Source: Levilactobacillus wangkuiensis
Lineage (GTDB): Bacteria > Bacillota > Bacilli > Lactobacillales > Lactobacillaceae
DNA length: 64,000 nt
Direction: 5' to 3'
Assembly: GCF_016861605.1 (NCBI RefSeq)
Contig: NZ_BOLM01000009.1
Coordinates: 60,654 to 124,653 of the forward strand
Shown here piece by piece: positions 1 to 7,928 of the stretch (position 1 is its first letter; each line of letters begins with the position of its first letter). Made by a program: the position numbers and the translations under genes. The notes beneath the pieces are model-generated. The model was not told where the DNA came from and did no database searches. It saw only the letters and a list, made by a program, of their open reading frames with translations.

Positions 1-399
1 GAAGCCCGGCTTCAACGTTCCCTTTTTCAGGGTCGTCCCTGGCTGAACGCTGGTCGTCTTCACCGTTTTGGCTGCAGATGAGCTGGTTGATTGACTGTTA
101 ACTGAACTATCTTGTGCGTCAGAACTGCTTTGTTCTGAGGACATTGAAGACGAGTTCGTTGACGTTGATTGGCTACTAGATTCGCTTTCAGATTGTGAGG
201 CCTGACTACCCTGCTCTGAACCACTCTCAGAACTGGTCGCAGCCTTCACCTCAGTCGTACTGCTGGCGCTCGATGTGTTCGTGTCGGCATTGGCGGTTAC
301 CGTGGCCCCCGCGCCTAAAGTGACTAACATCACAGCGCAAGCGAAGACCCAGCGACGGCCACTCTTATACATTTTGAAGTGTGTCCGTTTCGTTTCCAT
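1..399 (-). CDS. Ser-rich secreted surface protein, 5' end only (runs off the window)
   Basis: The reading frame opens with an ATG at 399 and stays open to the window edge, giving at least 133 N-terminal residues. Residues 8-19 contain a KxYKxGKxW-like motif (FKMYKSGRRWVFA), followed by a hydrophobic stretch and an Ala-Asp cleavage region near residue 37. This is the signal-peptide class used by large serine-rich and LRR surface proteins of lactobacilli. The mature part seen here is almost entirely Ser, Gln, Glu, Thr and Asn, so it is a flexible stalk. Ligand and anchor type lie outside the window. It sits downstream of, and in the same orientation as, the LRR array, so it probably belongs to the same adhesin locus. 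Confidence 0.75.
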   Translation of the reverse strand, partial: METKRTHFKMYKSGRRWVFACAVMLVTLGAGATVTANADTNTSSASSTTEVKAATSSESGSEQGSQASQSESESSSQSTSTNSSSMSSEQSSSDAQDSSVNSQSTSSSAAKTVKTTSVQPGTTLKKGTLKPGF

Positions 400-556
400 A
401 TCGATTAAATCCCTACCTTTCCCAAATATACTCCATCCCCATTTTGGTCCTTCTTAAGGAAACAATCAATATAAACCGCGAAAATATTTTGAACAAAAAC
501 TACTTAATCGTCCGTTAGTTTACCACAATGACCATTTTGGCTAAAAAGTTCACAAG

Positions 557-586
557 AAAAGGACCCGCTACCATTTAGCGAGCCCT
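557..586 (-). terminator. Rho-independent terminator of the first LRR gene
   Basis: Read on the minus strand, a GC-rich stem (GGGCTCGCTA pairing with TAGCGGGTCC) closes a short AATG-type loop and is followed by TTTTC. It lies about 20 bp after the stop of the gene ending at 607. Confidence 0.7.
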
Positions 587-606
587 TAGATAATTAACAT
601 TTATGG

Positions 607-2565
607 TTATTCGTGGTGCTTAGCAGTCAGCCCCATGCCGAAGGTGGCGATGATCAAAGCAACCCCGACAGCCAGCAGACTAGCGCCGTTCCGTTCGTTG
701 GTTTGTGGCAACGTCGTCTTAGGCTGGTTGGTCGTTGCGGCAGCTTGGTGTTGGCCGCTAGAAGACAGCGCCTTTGGGGCAACAACTTTAGCGGTTTGAC
801 CCTCGGACTCGGTGACTGGTTTAGCAGATTGACTATTCTTTGATTTTTCGGGTGTCCCTGTTACGGCATCACCACTATTTTCAGGATCAGTCGTCTCAGA
901 TTCATTGGTATCGGTTGCCCCCGGTTCAGTGGGTTCTGGCACAACGTCTGGGTTAGGATCTGGCGTCGGTTCTGGTGTGGGTTCTGGTGTGGGTGTTGGC
1001 GGAACAATCGTACTATTTTCATTTTTTACCATGAACGTCAACGTCGCCCAGTAATGATAATTTGTTTTATTCCAAACTAAGATTGTGTAAGTGCCATCTG
1101 GTACCTCACCCTTGGCTACCAGGTTAAAGCCAACAGGATTACTAGGATCTGGCTCGATATCAAAGTATTGTTTTGCCGACCCAAAGTCGCCAATAACAAT
1201 TGGCTCAGTTTTATCAATTTGACCATCATTTCCTTGCATTCCAGCAATAACCCCAGTAATCGGATCAAATGACCGAACCGTTGACGTTAAAATATAAGTT
1301 TTCCCTGTCACTTGTTGATCTGCCTGATTACTATTGTTTGTTGCATTTTGGAAGCCCGAAGTTAGATGATTCTTATTTACCATGAAGTCTCCTGTAAATC
1401 CACTGAGGTTTGGTAAATTACCTGTAAGCTGATTTTTATTCAGATAGAAGTTCTTAAGACTGGGATACAGACGCAATAAGTCTGGAACATTTCCAGACAA
1501 TCGATTATCACTCAACTGTAAGTATTCCAACGTAGATGAAGCGTTCAAGTCTGCAAGTGGTCCGCTCAGCTTATTACTATCAAGGTTCAAATTAATTAAA
1601 TTTTTGTATCGTGAAATGTCAGGAAGATTCCCGGTTAGCCCGTAGTTACTTATGTAAATGTCAGTTAAGGCTGAATTTTGTGAAAGATACTTATCAAAAA
1701 AGTCTTTTGCATTCATCTCTTCAGAATTTCCAACCGGCGCAGCTAGTGACGTTAAGGTCACCTTGGTTAGATTGGGAGCAAATGAAAAATCAATCATCTT
1801 AGCTTTAGGAATATACTGATCAAAGTCGAATATAGTTAACCCAGTCAGTCGATTGAGTCCATCGAAATTCTTAATCGCATGTGCATCTTCACCAAAATAA
1901 TTAACTGTCAGCGATTTGATTTGCTTAGCGTAAACGTACAAGTTGGCATCATTAACCGTTTCACTGGTCACATCATGAAACTGGTTTAACTGCCCTTCTA
2001 TCCATACCCGTAAATGTTCATCCGGCATCCATTTTGAAGCATCTGTGTCAGGAAGTGTCGTTGCGACAGTGGCTGTCTCAACAACCGGAACGGTTTTCAC
2101 AGTTGGTGAAGATTGCTCTGGTTGTTCGCTAGCTACCCGTTTAGTCTTCGAAATTTCTAGGCTCTTGGGTGCTTTACGCTGAATAGCTCCTGCATTCTTG
2201 CTGACCTCACTGATTTCTACTTGCGTCTCTGATTTCTTTTCTTTATCTTGCTTATTAACACTTTCAGGAGCGTCGTTTTTAGGAATTTCACTATCGGACC
2301 GCTTCTCAACTTCTGGTTGCTTCTCAGCATTCGCGGTATCTGAAATCTTGCCTGCTGGTTTTATCTCTGATTCATCCTGCGTTACTATCTTTTCTGGCAC
2401 AACATTTTCAGTGGCTGGTATCTCTCCAGTATCTGCTTTAACGTTTTCAGTTGTCTGAGCTAAGGTTAGTCCCAGGCTAATAATCGTTAGGCAGGCAAAT
2501 ACCCAGTATTTCCCTGCTTTATAGCTCTTATAGTGTTCCTTAGTCGTCTTCATTGTCTGTTGCAT
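607..2565 (-). CDS. LRR surface protein, LPQTN wall-anchored, KxYKxGKxW signal
   Basis: A 652-residue secreted adhesin-type protein attached by sortase to the cell wall. Residues 13-21 (KSYKAGKYW) are the KxYKxGKxW motif. A hydrophobic segment and a KADT-type cleavage region follow near residue 45, then a Glu/Ser/Thr-rich stalk to about 175. A WMPDEHLR module shared by the whole array precedes leucine-rich repeats at about 215-415, with NxLxGxLP repeats. A folded module (about 420-540) leads to a PTPEPTPEPTP wall-spanning region. LPQTN near 619, a hydrophobic helix and a charged tail (KHHE) complete the sorting signal. AAAGGAG lies 8 nt before the ATG. It has no MucBP domain, unlike the four later paralogues. 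The ligand is unknown. Confidence 0.88.
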   Translation of the reverse strand: MQQTMKTTKEHYKSYKAGKYWVFACLTIISLGLTLAQTTENVKADTGEIPATENVVPEKIVTQDESEIKPAGKISDTANAEKQPEVEKRSDSEIPKNDAPESVNKQDKEKKSETQVEISEVSKNAGAIQRKAPKSLEISKTKRVASEQPEQSSPTVKTVPVVETATVATTLPDTDASKWMPDEHLRVWIEGQLNQFHDVTSETVNDANLYVYAKQIKSLTVNYFGEDAHAIKNFDGLNRLTGLTIFDFDQYIPKAKMIDFSFAPNLTKVTLTSLAAPVGNSEEMNAKDFFDKYLSQNSALTDIYISNYGLTGNLPDISRYKNLINLNLDSNKLSGPLADLNASSTLEYLQLSDNRLSGNVPDLLRLYPSLKNFYLNKNQLTGNLPNLSGFTGDFMVNKNHLTSGFQNATNNSNQADQQVTGKTYILTSTVRSFDPITGVIAGMQGNDGQIDKTEPIVIGDFGSAKQYFDIEPDPSNPVGFNLVAKGEVPDGTYTILVWNKTNYHYWATLTFMVKNENSTIVPPTPTPEPTPEPTPDPNPDVVPEPTEPGATDTNESETTDPENSGDAVTGTPEKSKNSQSAKPVTESEGQTAKVVAPKALSSSGQHQAAATTNQPKTTLPQTNERNGASLLAVGVALIIATFGMGLTAKHHE

Positions 2566-2658
2566 GTTAGCTTCTCCTTTCAGGCATGAAGTTATTTAAC
2601 GCTAATTCACTATTCTGGTTACACAATTAATGAATTGTGTATATCTGTTTATACTCTT

Positions 2659-2686
2659 ATTATAGACCGTAAAAGTTTAAATGCAA
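2659..2686 (-). promoter_or_regulatory. Promoter of the first LRR gene
   Basis: On the minus strand TTGCAT (2681-2686), a 16-nt spacer and TATAAT (2659-2664) form a good sigma-A promoter about 95 bp upstream of the start codon, leaving a long leader. The remainder of the 415-bp gap to 2981 is AT-rich and shows nothing else apart from the terminator at 2930. Confidence 0.6.
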
Positions 2687-2929
2687 CGACAATTATTGGT
2701 CAACAAGTTTAAAGCCTACTGAGACTTGGCTTCGATTAAAAAGTTTTTAAAAGCCAATAAAATCGTTGTCAAATCAACCGTTTTACTAAGCTCCATCGTT
2801 TTGAGTTCTCCATAACAAGAAGGTTTTATGATTTTCTTTTTTTCCACAAGTTAGTTTCTATTTTTCAACAGCACACTCACAATATAAGATACACTATGTA
2901 CCTATTAAGTGGCTATTATAGTGAATACA

Positions 2930-2957
2930 AAAAAGCTTAGCCACGACTGACTAAGCT
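2930..2957 (-). terminator. Terminator of the second LRR gene
   Basis: On the minus strand AGCTTAG pairs with CTAAGCT and is followed by a T run. It lies about 25 bp beyond the stop codon at 2981. Confidence 0.65.
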
Positions 2958-2980
2958 CTCGTAAAATTCAAATTGATTAT

Positions 2981-5269
2981 CTATTCGTGGTGCTTAGCGG
3001 TCAGGCCCATACCGAAGGTGGCGATGAGCAAGGCAATCCCTGCCGCCAGCAGACTAGCACCGCTCCGTTCATTGGTTTGTGGCAACGTCGTCTTGGCCTG
3101 GTTCGTCGTTACGTCAGCTTGGTATTGGCTACTAGAAGCCAGCGCCTTGGGGGCAACAACTTTAGCCGCCTGACCCTTGGACTCGGTGACTGGTTTAGCA
3201 GATTGACGACTTGACTTTACAACTAATTTATCAGCCTGACCTGCCTTGGCAACTTGCTTCTTAGCAGGTGTCGTAGTGTCAATCGTCGCCGCATCTCCAC
3301 CGGTTTGTGGGGTGTTAGTGGCGGCCGGATTGGTATCAGTCACACCTTGGTCTGCATCGCCGCTATTATCGACCGTGACATCAGGTGTGGTCGTCATGTC
3401 GGTACCTGGGTTGACGGTGCTTGTACCCGTGCCCGGATTGGTGTTGGTATCTGGATCCGTGGTGTCTGGATCCGTGGTGCCAGTTCCGGGATCCGTCGTG
3501 CCAGTTCCTGGGTCAACGACAGGATCTTTGGCATTAGTTACGGTGAAGGTCAAATCGAATTCGTAATGATGGGTCTTTTGGTTCCAAGCTTCAATAGTGT
3601 AAGTACCATCGGGTGTGTCATCAGCGACTACAATGTTAAAGCCAATAGGATTAGCCGGGTCTGATTCAACTGTGAAGTATAAATCTCCTGGATACCCTAG
3701 GTTGTAGGCTACCATCGGATCGCTAAGATCAATCTGACCATCGCTTCCTTGAGCACCCTTAATGACATCAGTAATTGGATCAAATGACCGTACTGTTGGC
3801 GTAATAGTATAGTTTTTACCCGTAACAGTTTGATTCAGAATATTACTCCAGTTGTTTAGACTAGTTTGAACACCTGAAGTGAGGTTATTATCGCTGATAT
3901 CGAAAATTCCTGTATAAGTACTCAAATCAGGAATATCGGTCAAATGGTTATTTGATATCTCTAGATAGGTCAGACTTGGCAACGTCGTCAAGCTAGGAAT
4001 TGCCCCGGTCAGCTGGTTATGATCCAGTTGAAGAGATGTGACATTAGGCAAAGTTCCCAGGCCTGATAAATCGCCTGTTAACTGATTGTTATTCAGGTGA
4101 AGACTACTCAAATCAGAATACTGTGAGAAATCAGGTACTTGTCCCGTTAAACCATAACCAGTAACAGAAATCCACTGTAGCTTCGAGTTATTCGCAATCA
4201 AACTAAACAAAGCGTTGATATCCATTCCGGTAGTAGCAGTGCCTGCCAGATTATCAAGTTGCAAAGAAGTTAAATTAGGTGCAAATGAGAAGTCAATCAT
4301 GCCGGACTCTGGCACATAATCATCGTAACTGATAGTGGTCAAATTGGTGAAGTACTGCAGACCTTCTAAACTACTGATTGGACCAGCATACGTTTTGTTA
4401 TTTGGATTAGCAACAGTAGCGCCGTAGGCATCATATAAGTCAGTCGCCTTTTTCACATATTCAGATAAGTTGGCATCGTTCACTTCAATTCGCCAACTGC
4501 TACTCAAGTAGCCTTCAACCCAGGCCCGCAAGTTCGCATCCGGCATCCAAACGGAAGCATCAATACCATCAATACTTGGTGCTGCATCCCGTAACAGGGA
4601 GTAGCTCTCAACCACTGGCTTAACCTTGCCAAGAGTGCTGACGTCTTCTTGCTTGTTCCCACTAAGATTGTCATTCAATTTGTCTTTAGAAGATTCTTGT
4701 TCAACGTTATTTACGGGTGCTACTTGTTGTTCTGGTTTCTGTTGATTTTCTGGCTGTTGCTGGTCGTCTGCTGGTTGCCCTTGATTTTGGACATTTCCAC
4801 TAGGATCATCTTGCTTGTCGCTGGCCACATTCTTTGGAACATCCTGATCTTGGTCAACGTTTTTGTTAGCATCCTCGGCATTGTTATCTTTATTCTCGTC
4901 GTTGTTGATGTCTTTGTTCTCGTCACTGTTGACGTTGTTATTGCTATCTTGGTTAACGTCCTTATCAGCATCGGAATTGACCGCACCCGCATCATTTTCG
5001 GAACCAGCGACTTTGTCTAAAGCACCTGAATCGCTGTTAGATTCTGAATCATCAACCGTATCGCCAGCTGCTGGCTTTTGTTCATTGGCCGCTGGTGTAA
5101 CCACACTTGTAGCTGGTTCACTTGCGTTATTGGTATCAGCTTGTGCCGTTTCGTTGGCCCCCACCAGACCCAAGCCGAGACTCATGACCGTGATGCAAGC
5201 AAAAAACCAGTGTTTGCCTGCCTTATAGCTCTTGTAATGTTCCTTTGAGTCGCTCTTTAAGTTCCGCAT
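2981..5269 (-). CDS. LRR surface protein, LPQTN wall-anchored, Asp/Asn-rich stalk
   Basis: A 762-residue paralogue of the neighbouring LRR protein. I place the start at the ATG at 5269 because GAGGAGG lies just upstream; the open frame extends 16 codons further without a better site. Order of parts: KxYKxGKxW signal (HYKSYKAGKHW), a stalk very rich in Asn, Asp and Gln with repeated NKDxNxDxN blocks, the WMPDANLR module, LRRs of the NNQLTGxL type, a beta-rich module ending in DGTYTIEAWNQK, a DPGTGTTDPGTGTTDP repeat stalk, and an LPQTN signal. The last ~80 residues are almost identical to those of the gene ending at 607, at DNA level too, which suggests recent duplication or gene conversion. 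Confidence 0.87.
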   Translation of the reverse strand: MRNLKSDSKEHYKSYKAGKHWFFACITVMSLGLGLVGANETAQADTNNASEPATSVVTPAANEQKPAAGDTVDDSESNSDSGALDKVAGSENDAGAVNSDADKDVNQDSNNNVNSDENKDINNDENKDNNAEDANKNVDQDQDVPKNVASDKQDDPSGNVQNQGQPADDQQQPENQQKPEQQVAPVNNVEQESSKDKLNDNLSGNKQEDVSTLGKVKPVVESYSLLRDAAPSIDGIDASVWMPDANLRAWVEGYLSSSWRIEVNDANLSEYVKKATDLYDAYGATVANPNNKTYAGPISSLEGLQYFTNLTTISYDDYVPESGMIDFSFAPNLTSLQLDNLAGTATTGMDINALFSLIANNSKLQWISVTGYGLTGQVPDFSQYSDLSSLHLNNNQLTGDLSGLGTLPNVTSLQLDHNQLTGAIPSLTTLPSLTYLEISNNHLTDIPDLSTYTGIFDISDNNLTSGVQTSLNNWSNILNQTVTGKNYTITPTVRSFDPITDVIKGAQGSDGQIDLSDPMVAYNLGYPGDLYFTVESDPANPIGFNIVVADDTPDGTYTIEAWNQKTHHYEFDLTFTVTNAKDPVVDPGTGTTDPGTGTTDPDTTDPDTNTNPGTGTSTVNPGTDMTTTPDVTVDNSGDADQGVTDTNPAATNTPQTGGDAATIDTTTPAKKQVAKAGQADKLVVKSSRQSAKPVTESKGQAAKVVAPKALASSSQYQADVTTNQAKTTLPQTNERSGASLLAAGIALLIATFGMGLTAKHHE

Positions 5270-5369
5270 GATAGCTTCCTCCTCGTTGATTTGTGTTGTT
5301 GCGTTCGCCCTAGTCATTGATTTTAATTGTAACAGTTCAGTAAAAGTGGATAATCTTTTCTACACCTAC

Positions 5370-5397
5370 ATTGTAGTCCGATTCACAACAAAAGCAA
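5370..5397 (-). promoter_or_regulatory. Promoter of the second LRR gene
   Basis: Minus-strand TTGCTT (5392-5397), a 16-nt spacer and TACAAT (5370-5375), about 100 bp before the chosen start. It matches the first LRR promoter in spacing and leader length. Upstream of it (5400-5640) I see only AT-rich sequence. Confidence 0.55.
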
Positions 5398-5649
5398 GCT
5401 TAATTGTCAGGTGATAAAACTAATCACACTTAAATCGTGTTTTCATCAAAATAATTAATTTTGATAATGATGAATCCCTGTTTCGTCAATGGTTTTACCT
5501 ATTCTGAATTAAAAATTAGCCAGTACTTTCATGCCCGGTGACAAGCGGTTTTTAGGGACAAAATCAGTTATCTGTCGTTTTAGTCAAAAATCGTCATTTT
5601 AAATAGTTTTAGGACACCCTATATTTGTTATTTATCTTTACTTTAAACA

Positions 5650-5680
5650 AAAAGAACACCCCTACTCGGCAGTGTTCTTT
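5650..5680 (-). terminator. Terminator of the frameshifted LRR-MucBP gene
   Basis: Minus strand: AAGAACAC pairs with GTGTTCTT around a loop and is followed by TTTTTG, about 30 bp after the stop at 5709. Confidence 0.65.
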
Positions 5681-5708
5681 GGCTTTGGTCATTTAATTTT
5701 CTGATTCT

Positions 5709-6065
5709 TTAATCTTTCCCACGATATCCTAATCCCCAAAGGGCAATCAGCAAGCCAATCACGCCCAGAAGCTGATAGGTAGCGCTCTGCCCATCTGTCT
5801 GAGGTAACAGTGTGTTGCCCTTGGACTGCACTGTCGCTGGCATGACAGGTGGTAACTCACCATGCTGTGGTTTGGCTGATGCATTGGGCTGGCTAGTCGC
5901 TCCCCCATCCACTTGGTCGGCCGCACTACCAGCAACACTAACTGGCACTGGTTGTGGCACCGGCTTTACCTGATTTGGCTTGCTCCCAGTATCCACCTGA
6001 TCTGGTTGTTGACCAGGTGCCGGAGCCGTGGTTGGGGGTGTTCCCCCGTCGGTTGGCGGCGTCAC
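5709..6065 (-). pseudogene. Displaced C-terminus (stalk and LPQTD anchor) of the frameshifted LRR-MucBP protein
   Basis: This frame encodes a Pro/Thr/Gln-rich stalk, LPQTD, a hydrophobic helix and a GYRGKD tail, which together make a complete sorting signal without any secretion signal. It overlaps the end of the upstream frame. Adding one C to the five-C run at 6085-6089 joins the two, giving a continuous VIPPVVTPPTVTPPTDGG stalk like that of its paralogues (for example VTPPVVTP). As sequenced, the fragment has no ribosome binding site of its own and is probably not translated separately. The cause may be a real mutation, a phase-variable tract or a sequencing error. Confidence 0.8.
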
Positions 6066-7702
6066 AGTCGGTGGTGTGACAACTGGGGGATAACATTAGG
6101 CTTTTCCGTTGCATTCTTCCGATAAACATAAGTAATTTCGATGGGCGCTTCTGTATAGACTCCCTGGGCATTCTCCGGCGTCTGACTGAGCGTGTATCCC
6201 TCAATTTTCAGCGGCGTCGTCCTGTAGGCGTCATCGACATATCCCTTTGGAAGTTCTAGATCATCCATCAGAGAGGCCCCTTCTTCATCTTGGTAATGCA
6301 CAGTAATTTTACCCGCCTGTTTAGCCGTGGTGTAGGGTTGAATCACGTACCACTCAACGTCCGAGTCATCGGAAACGACATCCCCCGGTTCCACGTCTGC
6401 CATCGCCACCAAATAGTAATAATTGGGAAGCTGTATTTGATGTTCCTCTAAAGGCTCCGCATCCCCTGGTTTCTGGTCTGGAATATTAACGTAGGTCAGA
6501 TTTCCCCAATCATTTTCATCAATATCTCCCCCCAACAAAACATCATCGTTGGGAATATTGTGATAGATATAACGATTGAAGTAATAGTCATTATGGTTAT
6601 TCTCATCAATATGAAAATCCATAATTTGTTCAACCCATTCCCCAGGACTGTACAGACCGGGGAGATCCCCGCTCGGTAGATAGTAAGGGGCCAGCATATG
6701 AGCCGTCCGTTTTTCCGGGTCGACTTTAATCGTAGGTAACGTAATATACTGTTCCGTAATCGTTAATTGCCAAAAATCTTTGCCATTGAGCGGCCGGAAA
6801 TCCGAGATTTGATTAAAGGTTAAATAGAGTTGTTTTAGATTATTCAGATTTTTCAGCGGCGAAATATCTTTGATTCGATTATTATCAAGAATGGCTGACC
6901 GCAAATGTGTCAAGCCAGCCAGTGGCGAGAGGTCCACGACATCTCCAAACACTTGATAGGGGCTATTATTCGCCAGCCCTCCGCCTAAGGCAATGTGTTC
7001 CAAATTTTTGGCATATTCGATGCCCTTGAGAGAGAATTCTGTGTGCCCATCAATATATGTACTAATTCCGCTTGATTCCGTATTACCTGTAATACTTAGG
7101 GCATCTAGACGCAACATATCCTGTTGCGTAATCTCATTCTCGGCCGCCCAGGTTTTATGGTCTTCCTGTGGTTCGTGCCGTAGCTCGGTCAAAACAGCTG
7201 TCTGTAGCGTCTTATTGGGCATCCACTGATCAATCGCTGCTTCCGTGCGCTTAGGCTGTTTGGCTAGCGCATCAGTTTTCGCTTCCACCAATTCTGGTAC
7301 CGGTGTCGCCGCAATTACAGCGGTCGTGGACTGTTGGTCATTCCCCACTTTGTTCTCTTTACCCCGGTTTAATTTATGTTTATCAGGTTGAGGTAAAACG
7401 ACACCCTCGCCACTTAAGGCCTGCGGTGCTATTGATCCCGTTTCTTCAGTGGACTCTGGCTCTTCCACAGTCTCGTTTTCAGAGCTAGGCGTTGCTACCG
7501 TAAATTCAGGTTTCTTTACTCCCGTTTCTGCGGTCGTCTCCGCAGTCTCCGCCGTCACCACCGGCTCTGCCACGGGCACGGCTTCGGGCACCTCATCAGC
7601 CTCAGCGACCGTCCCCGTGGTCAACTGCCAGCCCAGTCCGGCCAACGTTGCTGCTGTCCATAACCCACACTTATGCCAATTTTTTCTTCGTCGTTTCCCC
7701 AA
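6062..7702 (-). CDS. LRR-MucBP surface protein, truncated before its anchor by a frameshift
   Basis: A 546-residue frame starting at a TTG at 7702 behind AGGGGGAAGACAA. The signal peptide is basic (KRRRKNWHK) with a hydrophobic core and cleavage near EA-DE at residue 36; it lacks the full KxYKxGKxW motif of its neighbours. A stalk follows to about residue 185, then the WMPNKTLQTAVL module, LRRs (about 250-330; NNRIKDISPLKNL type), a beta-rich region and one MucBP domain (about 465-530, ending ITYVYRK). The last seven residues are out of frame. Without the LPQTD of the downstream frame the product would be secreted but not wall-linked. MucBP domains are associated with mucus binding in lactobacilli; ligand binding here is an inference. 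Confidence 0.8.
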   Translation of the reverse strand: MGKRRRKNWHKCGLWTAATLAGLGWQLTTGTVAEADEVPEAVPVAEPVVTAETAETTAETGVKKPEFTVATPSSENETVEEPESTEETGSIAPQALSGEGVVLPQPDKHKLNRGKENKVGNDQQSTTAVIAATPVPELVEAKTDALAKQPKRTEAAIDQWMPNKTLQTAVLTELRHEPQEDHKTWAAENEITQQDMLRLDALSITGNTESSGISTYIDGHTEFSLKGIEYAKNLEHIALGGGLANNSPYQVFGDVVDLSPLAGLTHLRSAILDNNRIKDISPLKNLNNLKQLYLTFNQISDFRPLNGKDFWQLTITEQYITLPTIKVDPEKRTAHMLAPYYLPSGDLPGLYSPGEWVEQIMDFHIDENNHNDYYFNRYIYHNIPNDDVLLGGDIDENDWGNLTYVNIPDQKPGDAEPLEEHQIQLPNYYYLVAMADVEPGDVVSDDSDVEWYVIQPYTTAKQAGKITVHYQDEEGASLMDDLELPKGYVDDAYRTTPLKIEGYTLSQTPENAQGVYTEAPIEITYVYRKNATEKPNVIPQLSHHRL

Positions 7703-7793
7703 TTGTCTTCCCCCTAAAGTTCGTCAACTAGTGCCGTTTCACCGAAAATAATTATGTTAATAGTGGGCCCTGCCCACCATTTCGTTAACCATT

Positions 7794-7822
7794 ATTATAG
7801 TGTAGTGGACAGTAAAAATCTA
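7794..7822 (-). promoter_or_regulatory. Promoter of the frameshifted LRR gene
   Basis: Minus strand TAGATT (7817-7822), 17-nt spacer, TATAAT (7794-7799). The same TAGTAGATTT block forms the -35 region of the LRR gene starting at 17495. Confidence 0.6.
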
Positions 7823-7884
7823 CTATAATATTAATTATTTATAATATAACGATTACTTTTATCGGTCTTTATCTCGAAACAGCG

Positions 7885-7916
7885 AAAAAGCCTCAACATC
7901 ACAGACATCAAGGCTT
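7885..7916 (-). terminator. Terminator of the fourth LRR gene
   Basis: Minus strand AAGCCTTGATGTC pairs fully (with G-U pairs) with GATGTTGAGGCTT and is followed by TTT. It lies 13 bp past the stop codon at 7929. Confidence 0.7.
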
Positions 7917-7928
7917 TCATCCACTCAC

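Noticed and set aside
4649..5228. Long hydrophobic ORFs opposite the Asp/Asn-rich stalk of the second LRR gene
   Set aside because: They arise from the repetitive GAC/AAC codons read on the other strand.
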